From Clostridiales bacterium (GTDB lineage: Bacteria > Bacillota > Clostridia > Peptostreptococcales > Anaerovoracaceae), in contig JAAZLU010000206.1 in assembly GCA_012799165.1 (NCBI GenBank), forward strand, positions 1-12,202: a DNA stretch of 12,202 bases. The letters are read 5' to 3'. Below, piece by piece: positions 7,916 through 12,202 of this stretch; the first letter of the stretch is position 1; each line of letters opens with the position of its first letter. The notes beneath the pieces are model-generated. The model ran no database searches. It worked only from the letters and a program-made list of their open reading frames with translations, and was not told where the DNA came from. A program made the translations under genes and the position numbers.

Positions 7916-7954
7916 GCGCGGAGCAGTTTTCATGCTTCGCTACCCCCTCCGCGC
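7916..7954. repeat. 8-bp perfect inverted repeat between the cobT and HD-gene promoters
   Basis: GCGCGGAG (7916-7923) and CTCCGCGC (7947-7954) are separated by 23 nt. The left arm overlaps the -35 position of the cobT promoter. It lies upstream of both predicted start sites, so it would act as DNA (an operator) rather than RNA. The role is inferred only. Confidence 0.45.
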
Positions 7955-7994
7955 GGATTAGCACTGCGCAAAACTACCCCCACCACCCGGCTTA

Positions 7995-8003
7995 TGCTAT
8001 AAT
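7995..8003 (+). promoter_or_regulatory. Extended -10 promoter of the HD-domain gene
   Basis: TGCTATAAT combines a perfect TATAAT (7998-8003) with the TGn extension; the -35 position does not match. The predicted start near 8010 gives a leader of about 60 nt. This leader contains a bulged hairpin (gggg 8019-8022 with cccc 8040-8043, extended by outer pairs to 8015/8049). Confidence 0.6.
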
Positions 8004-8069
8004 GCAGCTGTATGTTTCGGGGTGCTTCACTGATGAACTCCCCGGGAAATCCAATGGCGGAGGCTTGCG

Positions 8070-8663
8070 ATGACGGCTGAAAAATTTCTGAAAATACTCG
8101 AAAGAGCTTCGAAACTGAAGGTCAACACGAGGCATAACTGGACCGAGGCGGACAGGAAAGAAAGCGTTGCGGACCATAGTTGGAGGGTGGCGCTCATGGC
8201 CATGCTGCTGGACGGCATTGAGGAATTTGAGTCCGTGGATATAGACAGGGTCATCCGCATGTGCATAATACACGACCTGGGTGAGGCCTTCACCGGAGAT
8301 GTTCCGAGCTTCGAAAAGACAGGAAGCGACGAGAAGTTGGAAGAGGAAGCTTTCGACGGGTGGGTCGCCAAGTTTCCGGAGCCCCAGAGGAGCGAATGGC
8401 ACTCGCTGCTCGCCGAGATGAAAGAACTGCAGACGCAGGAAGCCAAACTTTACAAGTGCCTCGACAAGATGGAGGCTCTAATCTCTCACGACGAAGCGGA
8501 CATTTCGACCTGGCTGCCCATCGAATACGAGCTGCAGCTTACATACGGAGTTGAGGAGGCTCAGTTTTCAGAATATACGAAGCTTCTCAAAGAAACTATC
8601 GACGATATCACCAGGCAAAAGATTGCAGATGCCGAGGCTGCAGGCATGGCGAAGAAAGATTAA
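8070..8663 (+). CDS. HD-domain phosphohydrolase (YfbR/HDDC2-like, 5'-deoxynucleotidase candidate)
   Basis: The 197-aa cytoplasmic protein has a complete HD metal site: H36 in ESVADHSWRV, H68-D69 in IIHDLGEAFTGD, and D132 in LDKMEAL. The spacing matches YfbR and HDDC2 proteins, which remove the 5' phosphate from deoxynucleoside monophosphates. E72 and D77 add to the usual acidic set. The C-terminal part (about 150-197) is helical and ends in a charged tail. The start has GGAGG 7 nt upstream (within GGCGGAGGCTTGCG). The gene stands alone, divergent from cobT and followed by a terminator. Substrate choice cannot be read from the sequence, and HD proteins also act on dNTPs and other nucleotides. 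Confidence 0.87.
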   Translation: MTAEKFLKILERASKLKVNTRHNWTEADRKESVADHSWRVALMAMLLDGIEEFESVDIDRVIRMCIIHDLGEAFTGDVPSFEKTGSDEKLEEEAFDGWVAKFPEPQRSEWHSLLAEMKELQTQEAKLYKCLDKMEALISHDEADISTWLPIEYELQLTYGVEEAQFSEYTKLLKETIDDITRQKIADAEAAGMAKKD

Positions 8664-8709
8664 AGAGAAGAGACCAAACATTTTAATACTGAAAAATCAC
8701 AGCAAAAAA

Positions 8710-8737
8710 TAAAAAGGCACCACAAGGCGCCTTTTTA
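8710..8737. terminator. Bidirectional intrinsic terminator between convergent genes
   Basis: AAAAAGGC (8711-8718) pairs with GCCTTTTT (8729-8736) around a 10-nt loop. It serves the HD-domain gene on the plus strand. The T-run following on the minus strand (ATTTTTTG) makes it at least as good for the copper-amine-oxidase-type gene that ends... on the other side at 8761. Confidence 0.8.
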
Positions 8738-8760
8738 AAATCCCTAATTATCGTAAAAAA

Positions 8761-9729
8761 TCACTTAGCGTAAGAAACCACAACTTCCTTTAGCCCATCG
8801 TAATCGACGCGGCCCATTACGACCAGCTCGCCCGCTGCATTTCCGTAGCATTCGAGAGTCGTGGGGTTCACCGCGCCTTCCAAAATTCTTGTATCGCTGA
8901 ATTTATACACAAAACCCGCATCGAAGAGATAGCCCCTGTAAGTTTCGAGATCTGTTTCGAACTTGTCCTCCACAGAAGTCTTCGTATAGACGTAATAATT
9001 ATAAACCATCTTGTCGTCTTCGTTGCTCTCGGAAGCCTTCGGCAGGCCGCTCAGAGCACCATAGTTGGGAATCCCGGTTTTCGCGTACAGGCTCAAAGCG
9101 GGTCGGTCGGTGATGCTCGCTATATAGAGCTCGGCGTCCCAGCCGACGCTCTTGCCCAAAATCTCGCTTACCTTGGCCACAGGAAGATAGGTGGTGCCGT
9201 TGTAAAGGATGCTGTAGGGCGTCGTGTAAATCTGCCCGTCCCAACCTACACGGCTGAATTCGTCTCCCGGAACGGCAAATACGCGCCCGCATACCTTTAT
9301 CGTGAGGCTGTTGAGAGTCATTTCGGCAGTTACCCTCTCGTGCAAGCCCGGCTCGGCAGTGCTCGCCTCGGGCGGCGGCAGAGGCTCAGCGGGATTGTCG
9401 ATGGAAACCGTCCTGGTCTCTGCGTCCCAGCCCACTTCCCGGCCCACAAATTCCGCAACCTTAGCGATGGGCAGATAGGTGGTGCCATTGTAAAGGATGC
9501 TATAGGGAGTCGTATAGACCTGTCCGTCCCAGCCTACGCGGCTGAAGTTTTCCCCGCTGACTGCGACCATAGTCTCGTTCAGAGAGATGTTTATCTTATT
9601 GAAATCCGTCTCCAAACTCTCCGCAAAGACCGCGGAAAACGCGAACGCCAAAATCAACGCAGCCGCAAGCGAGATTCTTAAAATTCTTCTGCCCATAATA
9701 TTTTTGCCTTTAAACTTCCTGTCGGACAT
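8761..9729 (-). CDS. Secreted protein with two copper-amine-oxidase-N-type (stalk) repeats
   Basis: The 322-aa product starts with an n-region of about 15 residues, a hydrophobic stretch and a likely signal peptidase I site after AVFA (residue 36). Two copies of a domain related to the N-terminal domain of copper amine oxidase follow (about residues 45-110 and 137-207). Their cores, residues 62-104 and 158-200, are identical at 36 of 43 positions (FSRVGWDG, YSILYNGTTYLP, VGWDAE). They are joined by a Pro/Glu linker. In Clostridia these are usually extracellular modules without oxidase activity. Residues about 210-322 form a domain I do not recognise. A GGAGG ribosome binding site supports the start at 9729; the internal Met at residue 12 would give a more ordinary signal peptide but has a weaker site. 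Confidence 0.8.
   Translation of the reverse strand: MSDRKFKGKNIMGRRILRISLAAALILAFAFSAVFAESLETDFNKINISLNETMVAVSGENFSRVGWDGQVYTTPYSILYNGTTYLPIAKVAEFVGREVGWDAETRTVSIDNPAEPLPPPEASTAEPGLHERVTAEMTLNSLTIKVCGRVFAVPGDEFSRVGWDGQIYTTPYSILYNGTTYLPVAKVSEILGKSVGWDAELYIASITDRPALSLYAKTGIPNYGALSGLPKASESNEDDKMVYNYYVYTKTSVEDKFETDLETYRGYLFDAGFVYKFSDTRILEGAVNPTTLECYGNAAGELVVMGRVDYDGLKEVVVSYAK
9130..9258 (-). repeat. Intragenic repeat encoding the second copper-amine-oxidase-N core
   Basis: These 129 bp code for residues 158-200 and pair with 9418-9546. The protein copies match at 36 of 43 residues and the DNA is also closely similar, which indicates an internal duplication. Confidence 0.85.
9418..9546 (-). repeat. 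Intragenic repeat encoding the first copper-amine-oxidase-N core
   Basis: These 129 bp code for residues 62-104 and are the partner of 9130-9258. Confidence 0.85.
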
Positions 9730-9774
9730 AGCCGGCCTCCTGAAATTCTAGTTTCTATAACAGTTACAGGACAA

Positions 9775-9783
9775 ATTATATCA
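9775..9783 (-). promoter_or_regulatory. Extended -10 promoter of the copper-amine-oxidase-type gene
   Basis: Read on the minus strand the sequence is TGATATAAT: a perfect TATAAT (9775-9780) with the TGn extension. The -35 position is poor. The start would be near 9768, giving a leader of about 39 nt with the GGAGG site. Confidence 0.55.
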
Positions 9784-9804
9784 TAAGCGAGCCCTCAAAA
9801 GTGA

Positions 9805-9870
9805 TATAACATTTTGCGCCCTCGATGGCACCGCAAACTTGCAGTGATTCTTGCAAAGCAAAATGTTATA
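9805..9870. repeat. 13-bp perfect inverted repeat in the divergent control region
   Basis: The left arm TATAACATTTTGC (9805-9817) and right arm GCAAAATGTTATA (9858-9870) are exact complements, 40 nt apart. Each arm carries an outward-facing TGTTATA that can be read as an extended -10: TGTTATACT on plus (9864-9872) and TGTTATATC on minus. It could be a regulator-binding site, mirrored promoters, or the ends of a tiny element. Confidence 0.7.
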
Positions 9871-9872
9871 CT
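9864..9872 (+). promoter_or_regulatory. Possible distal extended -10 promoter of the CDF exporter gene
   Basis: TGTTATACT overlaps the right arm of the inverted repeat. The -35 position reads GTGATT (9844-9849, 3 of 6). The predicted leader of about 38 nt contains no Shine-Dalgarno. Confidence 0.4.
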
Positions 9873-9902
9873 ATATCCTTGTTCTTTGATTGCTCAAAAG
9901 TG

Positions 9903-9908
9903 TATAAT
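9903..9908 (+). promoter_or_regulatory. Proximal -10 giving a possible leaderless CDF mRNA
   Basis: A perfect TATAAT ends 8 nt before the ATG at 9917, so initiation would fall at or within about two bases of the start codon. TTGTTC (9879-9884) is a weak -35 at 18-bp spacing. Confidence 0.4.
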
Positions 9909-9916
9909 GCGTTGAC

Positions 9917-11095
9917 ATGAGAAAACTCCTTTTGAAAAAACTTATAAAAAACAGTGCAGATGTAAAGAGTCCCAAGGTGCGCGAGAGCTACGGCAAGCTG
10001 GCTGGGCTAGTCGGAATCATCTCGAACGCCGTCCTGTGCCTCTTCAAAATATTGACGGGGCTCGCCTTCGGCAGCGTCGCAATACTCGCCGACGGTATAA
10101 ACAACCTGGCGGATGCGGCCTCCTCTCTAACTACTTTCCTCGGATTTAAGCTTGCAGGAAAGCCCGCGGATAAAGATCACCCCTACGGGCATGGACGCAC
10201 GGAATACATGGCGGGGCTCATAGTATCGGTTATGGTTCTTGCAATAGGTTTTTCGCTGCTTAAAAGCTCGGTAGAAAAGACCGTCAACCCCGAGGAACTC
10301 GAATTTTCCATCCTTACTATAGTCGTTCTGGTCGCCGCCATACTCGTAAAACTTTGGCAGGCGAGCTTCAATGTCGCCATTGGCAGACTCATCGAATCCG
10401 AAGCCCTTATGGCAACGGCTGCTGACAGCCGCAACGATGTCATTTCAACTACCGCAGTGCTAATTTCGGTAATCGTAAATGAGTTTACGGAAGTTAATGT
10501 CGACGGCCCCGTCGGAATCCTGGTAGCTCTATTCATAATTTGGTCGGGAATCGGGCTCGTCAGGGAAAGTACGGATCCGATTTTGGGGAAGGCCCCGGAC
10601 CCCGAACTCACTAAGGCTCTGAAGGAGGAAATTCTGAGCCACGAGGGAGTTCTCGGTATGCACGACCTGATGATACACGACTACGGCCCCGGCAGGCTCT
10701 TCGCCTCGGTTCATGTCGAGGTGGATGCGGATGCGGATTTTATGAGAACGCACAACGAAATAGATATCATAGAGAATATAGTGTTAGAAAAATTCAATGT
10801 GCTACTCAGTTGCCACATGGATCCCGTGCGCCTTAACGATCCGCTCACCGAGGAGATTAAAGAGCATATCGAGTCCATAGTATCAAATGAAGCCGACATC
10901 CTGGATTTTCACGATGTGAGGGTGGTCGCCGGGCCGATTCACACCAATGTGGTCTTCGACATCGTACTGTCTCTGGATTCAAAAATGAGCCCACAGGATT
11001 GCCGCGAGCTCGTGGATGCGGAATTGAAGAAAATCAATCCTAAATATAACAGCGTTATAAGCATAGATCGCGATTATACGGGAGAGTTCAGTTAG
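9917..11095 (+). CDS. CDF-family cation exporter, manganese-type metal site
   Basis: This 392-aa membrane protein exports a divalent metal in exchange for protons. The N-terminal half has about six membrane segments from residue 28 to about 215, and the C-terminal part (from about 230) is the cytoplasmic dimerisation domain seen in the family. The conserved KPADKDHPYGHGRTEY (82-97) is diagnostic. Metal-site residues are N62 and D66 in the second segment and D170 and D174 in the fifth. This N-D-D-D quartet is that of manganese exporters such as MntE, not the H-D-H-D of zinc CzcD. The C-terminal region (about 305-392) continues beyond the minimal dimer domain, making it longer than the roughly 300 aa of FieF. 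No Shine-Dalgarno precedes the ATG. In-frame upstream codons hit TAA at 9905, so no earlier start exists. Confidence 0.93.
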   Translation: MRKLLLKKLIKNSADVKSPKVRESYGKLAGLVGIISNAVLCLFKILTGLAFGSVAILADGINNLADAASSLTTFLGFKLAGKPADKDHPYGHGRTEYMAGLIVSVMVLAIGFSLLKSSVEKTVNPEELEFSILTIVVLVAAILVKLWQASFNVAIGRLIESEALMATAADSRNDVISTTAVLISVIVNEFTEVNVDGPVGILVALFIIWSGIGLVRESTDPILGKAPDPELTKALKEEILSHEGVLGMHDLMIHDYGPGRLFASVHVEVDADADFMRTHNEIDIIENIVLEKFNVLLSCHMDPVRLNDPLTEEIKEHIESIVSNEADILDFHDVRVVAGPIHTNVVFDIVLSLDSKMSPQDCRELVDAELKKINPKYNSVISIDRDYTGEFS

Positions 11096-11122
11096 CGGAT
11101 GCAGCGGCCGGCGCGCATCCGC
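11095..11122 (+). other. GC-rich hairpin at the CDF stop codon
   Basis: GCGGATGC (11095-11102) and GCATCCGC (11115-11122) form an 8-bp perfect stem starting at the last base of the TAG stop. No T-run follows, so it is a weak terminator at best; it may protect the 3' end. Confidence 0.45.
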
Positions 11123-11143
11123 GGACAAGTTTAAAGCCTGCAA

Positions 11144-11172
11144 TTGACAATTGGCGGGCTGATGTGTAGAAT
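11144..11172 (+). promoter_or_regulatory. Promoter of tRNA-Pro
   Basis: A perfect TTGACA (11144-11149), a 17-bp spacer and TAGAAT (11167-11172). The predicted start near 11179 leaves about 24 nt of 5' leader before the mature tRNA. Confidence 0.85.
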
Positions 11173-11202
11173 TATTGAGTCGCGGCTTTTGAAGCTGCAC
11201 GG

Positions 11203-11279
11203 CGGGGTGTAGCGCAGTTTGGTAGCGTGCTTGGTTCGGGACCAAGAGGCCCTGGGTTCAAGTCCCAGCACTCCGACCA
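11203..11279 (+). tRNA. tRNA-Pro, anticodon CGG
   Basis: This 77-nt cloverleaf reads codon CCG. The acceptor stem is CGGGGTG (11203-11209) with CACTCCG (11269-11275, one G-U pair). The anticodon stem is CTTGG/CCAAG around the loop TTCGGGA, with CGG at 11237-11239. The T arm contains GGTTCAAGTCC, and the 3' CCA is encoded. It stands alone with its own promoter and terminator. Confidence 0.96.
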
Positions 11280-11282
11280 GAT

Positions 11283-11317
11283 AAGGACATCGTATTTTAG
11301 ATATGATGTCCTTTTTT
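11283..11317 (+). terminator. Strong terminator of tRNA-Pro
   Basis: AAGGACATCGTAT (11283-11295) pairs with ATATGATGTCCTT (11301-11313), with one G-U pair and a 5-nt loop, and ends in a run of six T (11312-11317). Confidence 0.92.
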
Positions 11318-11377
11318 ATCGTTTTAAATCTGACTATTTATTAACTCAAGTTCATCCTTGGCACCTTCACCCTTTAA

Positions 11378-11406
11378 TTGTCATAAATGTTAATATATGT
11401 TATAAT
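11378..11406 (+). promoter_or_regulatory. Main promoter of the toxin-antitoxin locus
   Basis: TTGTCA (11378-11383, 5 of 6), a 17-bp spacer, and a perfect TATAAT (11401-11406) with an extended TG (11398-11399). The start near 11413 gives a leader of about 92 nt that includes the TTGCAY repeats and a second -10. Confidence 0.75.
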
Positions 11407-11436
11407 GTACCCACAAAATCAAATGAAGCCTTCTTT

Positions 11437-11464
11437 TTGCACATATATTGCACTTGCATTGCAC
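11437..11464 (+). repeat. Four TTGCAY direct repeats upstream of the antitoxin gene
   Basis: TTGCAC at 11437-11442, 11448-11453 and 11459-11464, plus TTGCAT at 11454-11459. The three TTGCAC copies are spaced exactly 11 bp apart, about one helical turn. They lie just upstream of the second TATAAT (11470-11475), so they are a candidate autoregulatory operator. Confidence 0.55.
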
Positions 11465-11475
11465 ATAAATATAAT
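11448..11475 (+). promoter_or_regulatory. Possible second promoter of the toxin-antitoxin locus
   Basis: TTGCAC (11448-11453), a 16-bp spacer and TATAAT (11470-11475). The -10 is followed by GTAC exactly as in the first promoter, so TATAATGTAC occurs twice, 69 bp apart. Confidence 0.45.
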
Positions 11476-11504
11476 GTACTATGTTTTGCAAAGGAGGTGA
11501 TAAT

Positions 11505-11804
11505 ATGAGCCAAACCAATATAACTATAAGAATGGATCGCGAACTTAAACAGCAGGCTGAAAAACTGTTTAGCGAACTCGGGCTGAATATGACCACAGCC
11601 ATAACGATGTTTACTAAAACTGCCGTTCGCGAGCAGAGAATACCTTTTGAACTCAGAATTCCTGAACCGAAAACAAACTTTAGCAAATTATCTGTTGCAG
11701 AAATAGATAGTGAATTAGACAAGGGGTATCAAGAATATCTCAAAGGCGAAAGTATCCCGGCAGAACATGTTTTTGCTGAGATGCATAAAAAGTACGGAGA
11801 ATAA
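11505..11804 (+). CDS. RelB/DinJ-family antitoxin
   Basis: This 99-aa protein starts with a ribbon-helix-helix DNA-binding domain typical of DinJ: ITIRMDRELKQQAEKLFSEL, then GLNMTTAITMFTKTAV (residues about 5-46). An ELRIPEPK stretch and an acidic C-terminal part that normally wraps the toxin follow. In this family the antitoxin neutralises a ribosome-dependent mRNA endonuclease or similar toxin and represses its own promoter. The start is set by AAGGAGGTG at 11491-11499; an in-frame ATG at 11481 lies before this site and is unlikely. The toxin gene follows after 4 nt. The antitoxin is intact although its partner is interrupted. Confidence 0.92.
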   Translation: MSQTNITIRMDRELKQQAEKLFSELGLNMTTAITMFTKTAVREQRIPFELRIPEPKTNFSKLSVAEIDSELDKGYQEYLKGESIPAEHVFAEMHKKYGE

Positions 11805-11808
11805 ATTT

Positions 11809-12144
11809 ATGCCTTATCGGGTTACGATAACTCCAAAAGCAAAGCAGGATTTAGAAGAGATTTACCATTATATTGCAATGGAACTGTGGTCACCCCTAGC
11901 GGCGGAAAATCAACTACAACGCCTAGAAAAAGCAATTTACTCTTTAAGCATAATGCCTGAGCGCTTTCGAGTTTACGATCGCGAACCTTGACGTTTAAGA
12001 AATCTGCGCATCATGCCGGTCAACAATTACTTGGTTTTCTATATCCCGGAACATGATACAAAAATCGTAACCGTTATACGAATTGTCTATGAAGGAAGAG
12101 ATATTCCTAAACAACTTGAAAACGAGGAATACTCAGCCTATTGA
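11809..12144 (+). pseudogene. RelE/ParE-superfamily toxin gene interrupted by an in-frame TGA
   Basis: The reading frame starts MPYRVTITPKAKQDLEEIYH and runs to VYDREP, where TGA (11989-11991) ends it after 60 residues. The same frame then continues without any shift: RLRNLRIMPVNNYLVFYIPE, then KIVTVIRIVYEGRDIPKQLE, to TGA at 12142-12144. This matches the second half of RelE/ParE toxins, which commonly have Trp or another residue at the junction, so TGG to TGA is the simplest change. Total length with the stop read as an amino acid would be 111, normal for the family. The C-terminal strands that hold the active site or gyrase contact are lost, so the toxin is probably inactive. A sequencing error is possible. 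Confidence 0.85.
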
Positions 12145-12202
12145 ATGTCATCAAGCCATTGATTCTATATAAAGAGTATATTCACCCTTTCATCAACGAA
12201 AG

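Noticed and set aside
8010..8050. Fluoride-riboswitch-like phrase (CTGATGAACTCC) in the HD-gene leader
   Set aside because: The conserved 5' part of the crcB motif (GG-GATGG and the pseudoknot partner) is absent and the gene is not a fluoride or fluoride-sensitive function.
11481..11504. Upstream ATG (11481) as antitoxin start
   Set aside because: It precedes the strong AAGGAGGTG site; the family N-terminus begins at the ATG at 11505.
11767..11808. Upstream ATG (11767) as toxin start
   Set aside because: It lies inside the antitoxin gene and adds 14 residues unlike the family; ATG at 11809 gives the typical toxin start.
11989..11991. TGA decoded as Trp (code variant) or selenocysteine in the toxin
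   Set aside because: TGA is the normal stop of alr and cobU in this window and TGG is used for Trp elsewhere; no adjacent SECIS-like hairpin stands out. A nonsense mutation is simpler.
11280..12202. attachment-site duplicate of the tRNA-Pro 3' end
   Set aside because: No second copy of the T-arm/acceptor sequence was found within the window.

Overview
The window looks like a chromosomal segment of a low-to-mid-GC Gram-positive anaerobe, most likely a member of the Clostridia (Eubacteriales). The evidence is the gene set: a DUF3048/YerB lipoprotein, a WG-repeat protein with SLH anchoring modules, a protein with copper-amine-oxidase-N-type repeats, a YmfI-like reductase, strong GGAGG ribosome binding sites and many extended -10 promoters. 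The genus cannot be fixed from this sequence alone; an Anaerovoracaceae-like lineage is only a guess.

Layout. Positions 1-1490, minus strand: the 5' part of a TadA-like tRNA adenosine deaminase, preceded by a full alanine racemase gene (alr) with a near-consensus promoter. Positions 1589-2308, plus strand: a short-chain dehydrogenase resembling the EF-P 5-aminopentanone reductase YmfI. Positions 2521-4140, plus strand: a secreted WG-repeat/SLH surface protein, closed by a strong terminator. Positions 4341-7851, minus strand: a probable operon cobT-cobU-cobS-DUF3048 lipoprotein. Its first three products carry out cobalamin nucleotide-loop assembly: CobT activates the lower base, CobU makes adenosylcobinamide-GDP, and CobS joins the two. 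No cobalamin riboswitch is visible. Positions 8070-8663, plus strand: an HD-domain phosphohydrolase, divergent from cobT. Positions 8761-9729, minus strand: a secreted protein with two copper-amine-oxidase-N-type repeats. It is divergent from a CDF cation exporter (9917-11095, plus) whose metal-site residues (N-D-D-D) match manganese exporters. Positions 11203-11279: tRNA-Pro(CGG) with its own promoter and terminator. Positions 11378-12144: a DinJ/RelB-type antitoxin followed by a RelE/ParE-type toxin gene interrupted by one in-frame TGA. The last 58 bases (12145-12202) show nothing recognisable.

Most of the window is housekeeping or cell-surface content. I see no convincing new multi-gene system. 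The points most worth checking are: (1) the 13-bp inverted repeat that places mirrored extended -10 elements between the copper-amine-oxidase-type gene and the CDF exporter, with the exporter lacking a Shine-Dalgarno and possibly leaderless; (2) the toxin with a TGG-to-TGA-type nonsense codon beside an intact antitoxin whose control region has tandem promoters and TTGCAY repeats; (3) the alanine racemase with Cys where the family normally has its carbamylated Lys; (4) the lipoprotein gene tied to the cob operon. No stretch longer than 300 bases is without a gene.
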